Of a stretch of 64,000 bases of DNA, positions 34,073-43,612 are shown piece by piece; within the stretch, counting starts at the first letter, position 1, and each line of letters starts with the position of its first letter. Source of the DNA: Heyndrickxia camelliae (GTDB taxonomy: Bacteria > Bacillota > Bacilli > Bacillales > Bacillaceae_C); contig NZ_PIQO01000020.1 in NCBI RefSeq assembly GCF_002844575.1, forward strand, positions 1-64,000, read 5' to 3'. Made by a program: the position numbers and the translations under genes. The notes under the pieces were generated by a model. It was not told where the DNA came from and made no database searches. It saw only the letters and a program-made list of their open reading frames with translations.

Positions 34073-35317
34073 TCATGTTCGGTATGATGCATTAATTTTG
34101 ACATAATCATAGGATAAATCACAGCCCCATGCGGTTGCGCTTCCATGTCCTTCGCCTAAATCAACCAAGATCTGAATATTTTCCGATTGTAAATATTCCT
34201 TTGCAGTTTCTTCAGAAAACCCAGCAGGCAATCCATTTTCTACCACTTTGATATTGCCTATTGAAACGTTTAAAAGTTCTGGATTGACCGTAACACCGCT
34301 ATAGCCAATTGCATTTACAATTCTTCCCCAGTTCGCATCCTCGCCAAAGATAGCTGCTTTTACTAAATTGGAACCAATAATCGATTTACTAATAATTTTT
34401 GCATCAATAGAAGATTTTGCGTTGGTTACATGTACTTCAATCAACTTAGTTGCTCCTTCACCGTCACGAGCAATTTGTTTTGCAAGAGATGTACAAATCA
34501 TTTTTAATCCATCTAAAAAGATGGACCATTGAGGATGTGATTCGGATAATTCTTGATTGCCAGCTAATCCATTTGCCATCACTAGAACCATATCATTTGT
34601 ACTTGTATCACCATCGACTGTAATCATGTTAAATGAATCATTCACTGTCATCTTTAAGGCTTGTTGTAACGAAGAAGGATTTACCTTTGCATCTGTTGTA
34701 ATAAAACCTAGCATGGTAGCCATATTGGGATGAATCATTCCCGATCCCTTGGCAGTTCCGCCGATTGTAACATATCGGTCATCAATTAATAGGGAGACAC
34801 AATCATTTTTCACAAATGTATCTGTCGTTAGAATCGCTTCACTAAAATCCTCTGCATGGTGAAGTCCCTCTGCTGCAGGAATTTGTGATATACCAATCTG
34901 GATTTTTTCCATTGGCAGTTGTTCTCCAATTACTCCAGTAGAACAAACAGCAACCTCATGTTCTTGAAAATCCATTTGATCTGCAAACCATTCCCTCATT
35001 AAAAAAGCATTCTTGATCCCAACTTCCCCCGTACACGCATTTGCATTTCCCGAATTGATAATTACCCCCTGCAAAAATGGAGAAGCAGCTAAACTTTCTT
35101 GTGTAACCTTTAATGGAGCAGCTTGAAACTGGTTCGTTGTATACACAGCAGCGGAAACTGCGGGTACCTGAGAGTAGAGCCAACCAAGATCCTTTCTTTT
35201 TCTCTTTAATCCACTATGCATTCCACCTGCATGAAAACCAATAGGTGATGCAATATGTCCATTTACTACTTTCATAAGACTTCCTTTCTCCAATTCTAAT
35301 TGTCTACTATTCATCAT
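34073..35317 (-). CDS. argJ: bifunctional ornithine acetyltransferase/N-acetylglutamate synthase
   Basis: About 414 residues. It moves acetyl groups from acetylornithine to glutamate, making the pathway cyclic. The self-cleavage site is present as SGMIHPNMATMLGFITTDA, with cleavage expected before the Thr of A-T-M-L-G-F, yielding alpha and beta chains. The start at 35317 has a strong AGGAGGG site; an internal ATG at 35275 also has AAAGGA and would shorten the N-terminus. There is no argA in this operon, as expected when ArgJ is present. Confidence 0.95.
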   Translation of the reverse strand: MMNSRQLELEKGSLMKVVNGHIASPIGFHAGGMHSGLKRKRKDLGWLYSQVPAVSAAVYTTNQFQAAPLKVTQESLAASPFLQGVIINSGNANACTGEVGIKNAFLMREWFADQMDFQEHEVAVCSTGVIGEQLPMEKIQIGISQIPAAEGLHHAEDFSEAILTTDTFVKNDCVSLLIDDRYVTIGGTAKGSGMIHPNMATMLGFITTDAKVNPSSLQQALKMTVNDSFNMITVDGDTSTNDMVLVMANGLAGNQELSESHPQWSIFLDGLKMICTSLAKQIARDGEGATKLIEVHVTNAKSSIDAKIISKSIIGSNLVKAAIFGEDANWGRIVNAIGYSGVTVNPELLNVSIGNIKVVENGLPAGFSEETAKEYLQSENIQILVDLGEGHGSATAWGCDLSYDYVKINASYRT

Positions 35318-35352
35318 TTCTTTCCCTCCTGAGGATTGCTAAAGTTGTTGCA

Positions 35353-36390
35353 TTAAGGATAAATTGGAATGCCGGCTAATCCTGTCCTCTCATCCCAACC
35401 AGCTATAACATTTAAATTTTGTATTGCCTGACCTGCTGCTCCTTTTACTAAATTATCAATTACTGAAATGATAGTTAACCGACCAGTTCGCTCCTCTATA
35501 TTTATCCCGATATCACAGTAATTGGTACTGTATACTTCCTTTGTAGACGGCCAATTGTCTTTCGGTCTAATGCGAATAAAACCATCGTCTTTATATGCCT
35601 CTCTGTAAAGTTCCAAGATCTCCTCTACATTCACTTTTTGCTTTAAATCAGCATATATCGTACACATAATTCCTCGTGTCATAGGAATTAAATGGGTTGT
35701 AAAAGTTACAGCAGCTGAAATACCCGTTATATTTTGTATTTCTTGCTCTATTTCTGGAATATGCTGATGTGTACCAAGTTTATAGGCGGTGACATTTTCA
35801 TTTACTTCTGAGAATAAGTTTCCTACACTTGGTTTTCTTCCCGCTCCGGAAACACCAGATTTTCCATCAATGATAATTGAATTCATATCGATTACATTTG
35901 CCTTTAAAACTGGTGCCAGCCCAAGAAGTGTAGCAGTTGGATAGCACCCGGGATTAGCAATGAATTTCGAATTTTTTATTTCATTTCGATTTAATTCCGT
36001 TAATCCATAAGTAGATTTTTGCAAATCTTCTATATGAGCAGATTTATTTTTATACCATTTTTCGTATAAGCCTTCACTTTTCAATCGAAAATCTCCTGAT
36101 AAATCTATACAAGTAATTTCAGACTCTAGAAGAGACGGCAACATCTCCTTCGAGACTCCGGATGGCGTAGCAAAAAATAAGACATCCAATTTACTTTGGA
36201 TTTTATTTGGATTCCATTCCTCTAATGGCATTTCGATAATATTATGTAAATGTTTATATTGGTCTGTTAATACAGTGCCTTTTGTGGAATTGGATATGAG
36301 CATTTCAATTTCTACTTTTGGATGCTGGTGTAATAAACGAATAAGCTCGGCACCACCATATCCATTAGCACCAATAATACCAATCTTCAA
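35353..36390 (-). CDS. argC: N-acetyl-gamma-glutamyl-phosphate reductase
   Basis: A 345-residue NADPH enzyme that reduces acetylglutamyl phosphate to the semialdehyde. The N-terminal Rossmann motif is IGANGYGGAELIRLL. The catalytic Cys is in FIANPGCYPTATLLGLAP, and the His region is HQHIPEIEQEI. First gene of the operon, with promoter and ARG box about 45-70 bases upstream. Confidence 0.96.
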   Translation of the reverse strand: MKIGIIGANGYGGAELIRLLHQHPKVEIEMLISNSTKGTVLTDQYKHLHNIIEMPLEEWNPNKIQSKLDVLFFATPSGVSKEMLPSLLESEITCIDLSGDFRLKSEGLYEKWYKNKSAHIEDLQKSTYGLTELNRNEIKNSKFIANPGCYPTATLLGLAPVLKANVIDMNSIIIDGKSGVSGAGRKPSVGNLFSEVNENVTAYKLGTHQHIPEIEQEIQNITGISAAVTFTTHLIPMTRGIMCTIYADLKQKVNVEEILELYREAYKDDGFIRIRPKDNWPSTKEVYSTNYCDIGINIEERTGRLTIISVIDNLVKGAAGQAIQNLNVIAGWDERTGLAGIPIYP

Positions 36391-36433
36391 CTTTTTTCAT
36401 CTCCTATAAAATGCAATGTTGTATTTTTGTATT

Positions 36434-36462
36434 ATTATAAACACATAGGAATAATTATGCAA
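36434..36462 (-). promoter_or_regulatory. argC promoter
   Basis: On the minus strand TTGCAT (36462-36457), 17-base spacer, TATAAT (36439-36434), about 45 bases before the argC ATG. Same layout as the argG promoter. Confidence 0.7.
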
Positions 36463-36463
36463 C
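36446..36463 (-). promoter_or_regulatory. ARG box at argC
   Basis: GTTGCATAATTATTCCTA on the minus strand fits the ARG-box pattern with three deviations. It overlaps the -35 region and spacer, as expected for arginine-dependent repression by ArgR/AhrC. Confidence 0.6.
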
Positions 36464-36532
36464 AACAAAAATAATAAATAGTGATATTTCACTATTTAAT
36501 AACATAAACATGCACATACTTTGTATAAATAT

Positions 36533-36566
36533 AAAAAAGCTACCACATATTAGTGATAGCTTTTTT
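36533..36566 (-). terminator. terminator of telA gene
   Basis: AAAAAAGCTA (36533-36542) pairs with TAGCTTTTTT (36557-36566, extended by CAC/GTG). It lies 6 bases behind the telA stop and separates it from the arg promoter. Confidence 0.75.
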
Positions 36567-36571
36567 CATAA

Positions 36572-37678
36572 TTACCGATTGGTCTGCTTATTCTTAAATT
36601 GTTCATAACTATTTTGCAGTTCTTCAAGGCGGCGCTTTCCATCTTCACGGTTGCGAACATTTTCTTCTTCTATGGCCCGTGTTTCTTCTAAACCTTTCAT
36701 GATGATGCTCCATGTCTCTTCAATTGTTTCAATTTTAATACTGGAACCTCCTGCAAGTCTTGTTATCTCCGTTGACTGTGCAGATATATTTTGTGCATTT
36801 CTTATAAGCATTTCATTTGTTCTTCTATCCAATTCACTCATAGAATCAGCCACTAATTTTTGACGTTTAGCAGCAATGGCATTAATTAATCCAGTTTTAA
36901 AAATCGGAATCGTAGTGACGAATGCGGAATTAATCTTTCCAATAAGTTTGGTATTTCCTCTTTGCAGCATTCTAATTTGCGGCGCTGATTGGAATGCTAC
37001 TTGCTTCGCCATTTCCAAGTCGTATGCACGTTGCTCTAACAATTCAACTGCATTGCGAACGGTATCCAATTCCATTTGAGCAAGCTGATCCATATTGGCA
37101 GCACGGTTTTCTAATTGTGGAAGTACGTTATTTCTAATATCCTCGATTTTCAATTCCGCAGCAACTATATACTTTTCCAGCTCCATATAGTAATTAAAAT
37201 TCTCTTCATATAACTGCTCTAATGTTAGAGTAGAATTTTTCATTTCGGTTTCATATTTTTTTATTTCCACATAAACCTTATCAATCTCACTTCCCATAGT
37301 TTGATACTTGGCCATGATTTTTTCGATAAATTTCTTCCCTTTTCCAAACATCTTAGAGAAAAGACCTTTATCCTCTACAAAATCCTTGCTGTCAAACTTG
37401 TCCATGATTTTACCAAGATGTTTTAACAACGCACTTGATTCTTCCATACTGCTAGATTTAATGGAATTCAACACTCTACCTGAAAAAGCTGAAATTTGAT
37501 TGGCAGGTTCTTTCCCAAATTCCAACAAGGAAAGCTGATCTTTAGTATCAATTTGTTGGGCTAATTGAACAACTTCAGGATTATTAAGCAGTTGCATTTT
37601 CAAGTCATTTGGATTTTGCAATGCTTCCTCTTTTTTTTCTAGATTAAGAGTTTGTAATTCATTCACATTCACTGACAT
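36572..37678 (-). CDS. TelA/YceH family toxic anion resistance protein
   Basis: A 368-residue soluble, nearly all-helical protein with the long coiled-coil body of TelA/KlaA family proteins (blocks DLEMAKQVAFQSAPQIRMLQ and TIPIFKTGLINAIAAKRQKL). In B. subtilis the homologue is YceH, in the yceCDEFGH stress operon. The family is linked to tellurite and other envelope stress resistance; the mechanism is not known. It follows the yceG-like gene by 17 bases and ends in a terminator. Confidence 0.9.
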   Translation of the reverse strand: MSVNVNELQTLNLEKKEEALQNPNDLKMQLLNNPEVVQLAQQIDTKDQLSLLEFGKEPANQISAFSGRVLNSIKSSSMEESSALLKHLGKIMDKFDSKDFVEDKGLFSKMFGKGKKFIEKIMAKYQTMGSEIDKVYVEIKKYETEMKNSTLTLEQLYEENFNYYMELEKYIVAAELKIEDIRNNVLPQLENRAANMDQLAQMELDTVRNAVELLEQRAYDLEMAKQVAFQSAPQIRMLQRGNTKLIGKINSAFVTTIPIFKTGLINAIAAKRQKLVADSMSELDRRTNEMLIRNAQNISAQSTEITRLAGGSSIKIETIEETWSIIMKGLEETRAIEEENVRNREDGKRRLEELQNSYEQFKNKQTNR

Positions 37679-37695
37679 GCTATTTTCCCCTCTTT

Positions 37696-39348
37696 TTAAA
37701 ATAATTTATGAATAAACTTTTTAATCAATATTCCTGGTTTATTACGGTGCTTTTCAAAATCCTCATTAAAACTAACTTCCTCTAGCCAATGAGCATCAAA
37801 CAGGGAAGAATCTATAAATAATTCTATATCATTTTGACCGGTAGGATTATATAGTAGTATATCTATTCCCACTTCATTTAACAATAATAGAAGTGCTGCA
37901 TCACTTCTTGCAAGCTGTCCGCAATTGCCATTATTATAAATCACGATTCTTGGAACGGTCTGTGAATAATCAAATTGTTGCAGCAATTTAATTATCGTCT
38001 CAGGAAGTTCCAATACTGCAGAAAACATATAAAGTTTTAATTGTTCCTCTGTTTCATGATCTAACTTGTTTAACAATGCTTTATCTACATATCTTGAAAT
38101 CGCAGATGCAAGACCAAGCTGCAGTCCGTCAGGCATTTGCTTGTATCTCCACCAATTTGCTTTTAACATTTTCATAGGGTCCAGTTTGCCATCGGTTAAT
38201 GCATTTTGATAATGATATAACGGATTTCCCTTTACTTCCTTTGCTATTGGAAATCGTGTATATAGACTTAACAAATCAAAATCGGTAATTTCCTGAATTC
38301 TGCTCCAATATTCCTTTTGATTCAACGAAATCCCTAATACCTTTGCAAAAATGCTGGGTATATAAACTGTTTCGTTTTTCACTTCAAAACTTGGTCTAAT
38401 AAAAGCTTTTTCTCTCATAATTAGAAAAATTTCATCATACGTCGTTTTCAGAGTAATGGATTTCGGTTTATAGGAACGAAACTGCCATGGTTTGTATAAT
38501 AATGAATTATCCGAATGAAGTACTCTTTCCATTTCCTGAGACGCCTTTTTGGCAACGGTAGATTTTCTGACCGGCTTTTCTTGTGGATACGGCATTAATG
38601 GCTTTGTAGACGGATATTTAAACTTACTTATAGTATCATCCTTGAAATCCACTAATACATCCTTTCCTTCAGGATGAATAATCAAAACATCAAAGCCTAG
38701 CAATATCAAAAAGTATAGAAAATAGCTCTGACTTTTAGTGGCATTTCCAAACCACAAAATTCTAGGGACTTCTTTCTCCATATCCATTTCTTTCACCCAC
38801 GGATGGATATGATTCCATGACCATTTAACAGTATCTACAATCAATCTGCGAAAATCAGGATGCAATAAATCGGGATGGTTACTTTGAAATATCTGAAGCA
38901 ATTCAATATATGCCGCCCTATAATGCCTGTACCATTCTCCTTTGTCTTTCAATGGAAGCAATCGCTCTCCTTCCATAAATGCAACAAAACGGTTGATAGA
39001 CAATCCTTTTTGATCATGATGAATATTCATGATCCTTTGAATGGATTGGAATACTTCATTTGAAATAGACTTGTCTAACTCCTTATCCAAATGATGAATA
39101 GGAACATTGGATTCATGTACAAGTGAATACAAAAATTCCAGATATTCCTCTTCATCCAAAGGACAGCCCAAAATTTTGCCGGTTACTTGTATATATTTAA
39201 CTTGGTCATCAGCGTTTACATACTGACCTCTTTCAGCTAAAGGAAGACCTAATAAATTCTTCCAATCCTGTTGTTCGAGATCAACCTTTATTGGGTGAAT
39301 ATTCACTCTAGGTCCATTCCTTCCTTTCAAAAATTCCTTCATCTTCAT
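37696..39348 (-). CDS. YceG-like protein of the tellurite 'biosynthetic module'
   Basis: A 550-residue soluble protein with two related segments (about 185-225 RILWFGNATKSQSYFLYFLI and 465-505 RIVIYNNGNCGQLARSDAAL), the pattern of the YceG family (PF14266). These proteins occur with TerD, TerC and TelA and are predicted parts of an uncharacterised small-molecule or surface-modification pathway. No strong ribosome site stands before the ATG at 39348. It forms an operon with telA. Confidence 0.85.
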   Translation of the reverse strand: MKMKEFLKGRNGPRVNIHPIKVDLEQQDWKNLLGLPLAERGQYVNADDQVKYIQVTGKILGCPLDEEEYLEFLYSLVHESNVPIHHLDKELDKSISNEVFQSIQRIMNIHHDQKGLSINRFVAFMEGERLLPLKDKGEWYRHYRAAYIELLQIFQSNHPDLLHPDFRRLIVDTVKWSWNHIHPWVKEMDMEKEVPRILWFGNATKSQSYFLYFLILLGFDVLIIHPEGKDVLVDFKDDTISKFKYPSTKPLMPYPQEKPVRKSTVAKKASQEMERVLHSDNSLLYKPWQFRSYKPKSITLKTTYDEIFLIMREKAFIRPSFEVKNETVYIPSIFAKVLGISLNQKEYWSRIQEITDFDLLSLYTRFPIAKEVKGNPLYHYQNALTDGKLDPMKMLKANWWRYKQMPDGLQLGLASAISRYVDKALLNKLDHETEEQLKLYMFSAVLELPETIIKLLQQFDYSQTVPRIVIYNNGNCGQLARSDAALLLLLNEVGIDILLYNPTGQNDIELFIDSSLFDAHWLEEVSFNEDFEKHRNKPGILIKKFIHKLF

Positions 39349-39433
39349 AAAAATTTTAGAAGTAGCTCTGAATAATACTTTTTATAAAGACGCATACTAA
39401 TAAGAATATAGACTAATTTGGAGGTCTATTTGT

Positions 39434-39670
39434 ATGTTTAAATACAAAATCAACCAGAAGATAACAGAAGAAGTTAAAGATTTGGTAAGTGAAATGTTTC
39501 TATTTAAAATTTTATTGTTTTTCGAGTTCATCGGGTTTTCCTTGTTATTTACTTTCATAACCGAAACATTCGTAAGGGCAAAACTCAACTTCTTACTTGT
39601 TTTTATCCCTTACCTTTCCATCGTTTTACTGCTTTACTGGATAACAAAAAGTATTAGATTGAAAAAGTAA
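39434..39670 (+). CDS. small membrane protein
   Basis: A 78-residue protein behind a TTTGGAGG site, on the opposite strand to its neighbours. An amphipathic N-terminus (KYKINQKITEEVKDLVSEMF) is followed by two membrane helices (about residues 22-45 and 50-72) and a basic tail. It sits between the yceG-like operon and the StiP-type gene. Unrecognised; possibly linked to the stress module by position only. Confidence 0.6.
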   Translation: MFKYKINQKITEEVKDLVSEMFLFKILLFFEFIGFSLLFTFITETFVRAKLNFLLVFIPYLSIVLLLYWITKSIRLKK

Positions 39671-39676
39671 AATTAG

Positions 39677-40783
39677 TTACTTTATCGATTTTATAATCCC
39701 ACAACAGGAGTAGGACATCAAATGATATTCTTCAACCGGTACCTTCCTTTCCTTTGCTAACAATAAGATATGGGATACATTCTTATCCATTTTATCACGA
39801 ACAAGAATTTTCCACGGTACTCTTCTTAACAATACTCGCGTTGTTTCTCCTACTCCAGGTTTTATCAGATTCTTATCCTTTATTTTCAACATTTTTTGAA
39901 TAGACTGCACTTCTCTTAACCCCGACCAATTTGGTTCATCCATTTTAAAAGATACTGTATTTCCTAATATTGACTCAAATTGTGCGGAAATTTCATCTAT
40001 AAAATAATTGGATACATCATGGGGCGAAAGTTCCTGATAAAATTTTGCACCATGAAAATCTTTGCTGCTTAAGAGGTCCCGATTCATGACAGTTCTACTT
40101 ATTAAACCTGACACAGTTGCATTTAAACAAGCATTCGGAATCAGAAAATCTTCTCTCGTTCCATAAATATCAGCACATTGCCCTGGATCCGCTAAGACTG
40201 CTATAGAGTTAGAAATATTTGTTTGGTTTGTTTGATTAATGGTTTGTAGGGACTGATCTAGCTCTAGTTTAATTGCTCCCTTTCCTGTCCAGCCATCAAT
40301 AAATTGAAATTCATAATCGGGGTAATGCTTCCTAAGATAGTTGATTGCATTTTCATCAATACCTCTCCCTCTAATTATGGAAACACTATAGTGTGGCAGT
40401 GAGATTTGGTATTTTGCTAAAATATATCTTTTCACCAATATACCAATAGGTGTTCCAGCTCTCGCCAAGGAAACTAAAAGTGTTTTCTTTCCTTTTTGCC
40501 TGATAATCTCCTCTGCTATTACTTGTACCGCTTCTGCAATTTTTAATTTATTTGAATGTAAGGATGAAAAAAAGAGATTCGTATATTCTTTAGATGGTTC
40601 ATTTTCGATTGGGAGCATTTCCGAATAGTGCTTGCCGGACTGAATCTGTTCTTCTTTATCCATCGTTGAAGTTTCGTGCAACATATCACTGATATCTTTA
40701 AGCAAAAAAATAACGTCTTTATTTGAATAAGATCCAAAAGATTTAGTATGTACCGTTTTCACGAACAACTTCACCCTTTCCAT
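39677..40783 (-). CDS. StiP-type (cysteine protease-like) protein of the tellurite module
   Basis: A 368-residue protein similar to the StiP family (PF11202), which follows the phosphoribosyltransferase/TRSP gene in Ter-linked operons. Conserved blocks include LLVSLARAGTPIGILVKRYI, YSVSIIRGRGIDENAINYL, FIDGWTGKGAI and GVGETTRVLLRRVPWKILVR. It overlaps the upstream gene by 41 bases, so the real start may be one of the internal GTG or TTG codons near 40760. Its biochemical activity is not established. Confidence 0.82.
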   Translation of the reverse strand: MERVKLFVKTVHTKSFGSYSNKDVIFLLKDISDMLHETSTMDKEEQIQSGKHYSEMLPIENEPSKEYTNLFFSSLHSNKLKIAEAVQVIAEEIIRQKGKKTLLVSLARAGTPIGILVKRYILAKYQISLPHYSVSIIRGRGIDENAINYLRKHYPDYEFQFIDGWTGKGAIKLELDQSLQTINQTNQTNISNSIAVLADPGQCADIYGTREDFLIPNACLNATVSGLISRTVMNRDLLSSKDFHGAKFYQELSPHDVSNYFIDEISAQFESILGNTVSFKMDEPNWSGLREVQSIQKMLKIKDKNLIKPGVGETTRVLLRRVPWKILVRDKMDKNVSHILLLAKERKVPVEEYHLMSYSCCGIIKSIK

Positions 40784-42134
40784 TGCTTAATGTTACAACA
40801 AAAACATACGGAAAAAGTGCGGCAAGTTGTTGCAAGAGAGGTGCTCTCTCACTCTCACCAAGCTCTCTTTCAAAAAAGACAAATACATCTTGATACATTT
40901 CTGGCTCAATTTGATAAAAATAATTTTGTACAGAACAATCCTCAGGACAAGGAAATGTATATTTACTCTGTATTAAATAATCGTTGTTACGAGATACATA
41001 TATCGGACTTCTCGTTGTTGACTGGAAATAGACCTGATCACCCATCAGTGAGGCAATTTTCATCGGTAAGTACATCAGCTCCCCGGTACCAAGACAGAGA
41101 GTTTTTCCTCCTGAACGAAGTGAGACAAGCTTGCGGGCGATAGTGCCTACACACTGATTAATCTCTTCCGTCTCCGAACTATCCAATCCAAAACGGCCCG
41201 TCTGCCATAAATAATTCGTATTGGAAGAATGATGGTAATAAGGCGAAATTCTTATCATTAAATCGGATAAATCAACAGAAATAATTTTTCCCATTGTTTT
41301 TTTTATATGAATATTGGATTCTTCCATATTCATCATGACGTTAGAACTATCTACTTCTATTTCGCCCTTTATGAGTGATACTACATTTATCTCGATTCCC
41401 AACTTTTTCTCCATTTGACGGAATTGTTGAATACTTTCTTCCGCGCGCCAATCTAATAAAGTAAGAATGGTATAGCTTTTACGGGGGAATTTGCCGTGTA
41501 TCGCATGAATAATGTTCAAAACAGTATTTCCTGTCGTAAGCTCATCATCAATAAAAACAATCGGATTCTGGTTTTGTACATGGCAAGGGTCTATATAACA
41601 ATAATGTGAAGTCGCATGAGAATGTTCCTCTTCAAACTGGATCATGGTTTCTTTATTATCCATTTTTTCTCTAGTTGTATGGAAGAAATAGGCATTTTGG
41701 AAGTTTTCAAATACACCATGACCTAACGCTGTAGCAGTTTCCGCAAATCCAATAAATATCGTTTTTTGCGAAAGTTGAAATGGTTTAACCTCATATAAAA
41801 TACGTTTTGAATGGACAGACTGCATAAAGAAATCCCTTTTCTTCATAAGTTGTTCATCCTCATTATGTAAAACTTCCATAACATATTTACTGGCTAACAA
41901 GGAACTGGCCAGTATTGGTGTTATTGGATTGACAGGAAGATGTTTACCAAGAACTTTGCTTACAAATAAAAAGGATCTCTTCTTATTAATTCTGGCAGCC
42001 ATTTTGAATAAAACAGCAGGAGGAATATTCAAATCATTACCCGTTATTTTTATATTGACCGTTAAATTATCTAGTATTTTATAAGTGCACTCGTTCACTG
42101 AATTCAAGGAGTTGGATAAAACTTTGCTGCTCAT
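40743..42134 (-). CDS. phosphoribosyltransferase/TRSP-domain protein
   Basis: A 463-residue two-domain protein. The N-terminal PRTase-like domain carries the PRPP-binding pattern NPIVFIDDELTTGNTVLNII (about residues 205-225). The C-terminal TRSP domain (about 330-460) contains CLGTGELMYLPMKIASLMGD and RSPIYV. In Ter-associated operons this protein is predicted to make a nucleotide-like product with the lyase and StiP proteins. ATG behind GGGGTG; overlaps the end of the lyase gene by 56 bases. Confidence 0.85.
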   Translation of the reverse strand: MSSKVLSNSLNSVNECTYKILDNLTVNIKITGNDLNIPPAVLFKMAARINKKRSFLFVSKVLGKHLPVNPITPILASSLLASKYVMEVLHNEDEQLMKKRDFFMQSVHSKRILYEVKPFQLSQKTIFIGFAETATALGHGVFENFQNAYFFHTTREKMDNKETMIQFEEEHSHATSHYCYIDPCHVQNQNPIVFIDDELTTGNTVLNIIHAIHGKFPRKSYTILTLLDWRAEESIQQFRQMEKKLGIEINVVSLIKGEIEVDSSNVMMNMEESNIHIKKTMGKIISVDLSDLMIRISPYYHHSSNTNYLWQTGRFGLDSSETEEINQCVGTIARKLVSLRSGGKTLCLGTGELMYLPMKIASLMGDQVYFQSTTRSPIYVSRNNDYLIQSKYTFPCPEDCSVQNYFYQIEPEMYQDVFVFFERELGESERAPLLQQLAALFPYVFVVTLSNGKGEVVRENGTY

Positions 42135-43260
42135 GTAGCACCCCGTATACTTTAGATTTCAATAAAGTTTTTCTCGCCCACTGATAATGCGGTTTAACTT
42201 CATTCATTTTGTTGTGAAAGTTACTTGTAATGACACCATTGTGTGAATGAATATGATCCATGATAGAAATAGAATCCATATATTCTTCATATGTAACTGC
42301 ATTTAAAGCATGAACTAGACGAATATGAGAGGGATGGATAATGGTTTTACCAACAATACCGTTGCTTTTATCAAGAATAATTTCACGAATAAATGCTTGA
42401 TCGTACTGGTTAGCGGTAGGCAAGACACCATCTAAATTATTTCTGACTGAAGGTTTTACCATTTGCCCAGGTAATTGAAAATATTCCCAAACTGGACCTG
42501 ATATAATATATTCGTGATCCATCCTTCCAAAAATATTCAATATATCTGCAATGCAGTCTCTAATTATAGCTATATCGTAAATTGGAGTTTCGCTATCTCT
42601 TCTAATCCCAAAAAGACCCGAAAAATCTGTTGCCCCAATCCGAATATTTAGTACAATTTCAGCATAATGATCGAGTAATTTCTTAATAGATAGTAATGTA
42701 TCCATTCTGGTTTCTTTATAAATTACCTCTTTTGATTCCAATATTGGCAATGCATAAAGGGATAAGCAATATGTATTATTAATGGACTGAATTTGTTCCA
42801 GGTACTCTTTTCCGATATGAGCATCAAACTTTGGTAGAACAAAACCGCTTAATAGAGTAGATGCAGCCCCAAGATCGTTGATGAGCTTTTCAATTTGTTT
42901 TGGTTCTCTCACACGTATAAAAATAAGTGGAAGATGCCCTTGAGAAAACTTCCTGCTGTTTACGGCATTGTAAAGCGTTTGCAATTGAATAACGCTATTG
43001 ATTTCAGCCTCCACAACCTCATGGTCGCTTATAGAATCCTCTAAACAAATAACCATGGAAGTAAGTCCTGCATACTTTCCATAAAGAAATTTACCACCAA
43101 GGATATCATTAGAAATTTGTGTTCTAGTACCAGGCATATAAAGGGTTCCTCCAAGCGCATAAGCCAATACTTCCTTTGGAGACTCTTTTGTCCAACTTTC
43201 CGGAGAGATATAAAAAGTTGATTTTAACTGTTCGTCTGTAAGAAATGGAAAATGTCTCAT
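42079..43260 (-). CDS. HpcH/HpaI-type C-C bond lyase of the tellurite module
   Basis: A 393-residue TIM-barrel protein related to citrate lyase beta/HpcH aldolases (PF15617). Recognisable blocks: YMPGTRTQI, MVICLEDSISDHEV (metal-binding region), IRVREP, GFVLPKFD and NIRIGATDFSGLFGIRRD. It is the first gene of a three-gene operon (lyase, PRTase/TRSP, StiP) with overlapping frames and a GGGAGAG site. The real substrate is unknown. Confidence 0.85.
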   Translation of the reverse strand: MRHFPFLTDEQLKSTFYISPESWTKESPKEVLAYALGGTLYMPGTRTQISNDILGGKFLYGKYAGLTSMVICLEDSISDHEVVEAEINSVIQLQTLYNAVNSRKFSQGHLPLIFIRVREPKQIEKLINDLGAASTLLSGFVLPKFDAHIGKEYLEQIQSINNTYCLSLYALPILESKEVIYKETRMDTLLSIKKLLDHYAEIVLNIRIGATDFSGLFGIRRDSETPIYDIAIIRDCIADILNIFGRMDHEYIISGPVWEYFQLPGQMVKPSVRNNLDGVLPTANQYDQAFIREIILDKSNGIVGKTIIHPSHIRLVHALNAVTYEEYMDSISIMDHIHSHNGVITSNFHNKMNEVKPHYQWARKTLLKSKVYGVLHEQQSFIQLLEFSERVHL

Positions 43261-43311
43261 GAATAACTCTCCCGTTCTAATAGAATCCTTAAATGGTAAT
43301 AGAAAAGTGCA

Positions 43312-43469
43312 AGCGCCTTGTTTATCGGAATACGGGTCAGTGAAATTAGCTTTTGAAATTTCACCTTTGGAGTCTTCGACTGGATAAAGGAAACACAGTG
43401 AGGTAGTTCACAAGTGATACTGACTTATCGTAGGGAGGAGACGTAGAAATCCGTTAGCCGATAGACGCT
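43312..43469. repeat. MITE-like or dispersed intergenic repeat
   Basis: AGCGCCTTGTTTATCGG (43312-43328) and CCGATAGACGCT (43458-43469) are imperfect inverted ends. Inside is a hairpin (GTGAAATT at 43340-43347 with AATTTCAC at 43357-43364). The GC content is higher than in the surroundings. From memory this type, with GCGCC...TATCG ends, recurs between genes in Bacillaceae. It fills most of the 352-base gap 43261-43612, upstream of the lyase operon. Confidence 0.5.
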
Positions 43470-43541
43470 ACTAAACATAAAATCATCTTGTGGATTAATT
43501 TTAAGGATAAAATACTTATGGATTTTATTCTATTATTTTAA

Positions 43542-43569
43542 AAAGGGATAAAATTTCTTTTATCCCTTT
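43542..43569 (-). terminator. terminator after terC
   Basis: AAAGGGATAAAA (43542-43553) pairs perfectly with TTTTATCCCTTT (43558-43569). It separates the TerD-TerC operon from the lyase operon. Confidence 0.75.
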
Positions 43570-43612
43570 CTAGTAATTTGAAGATATCCTCAAAATTATG
43601 TTACTGCCTTAT

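Noticed and set aside
36391-36433. additional ARG boxes between the argC promoter and start
   Set aside because: Only AT-rich half-matches; too weak to list.
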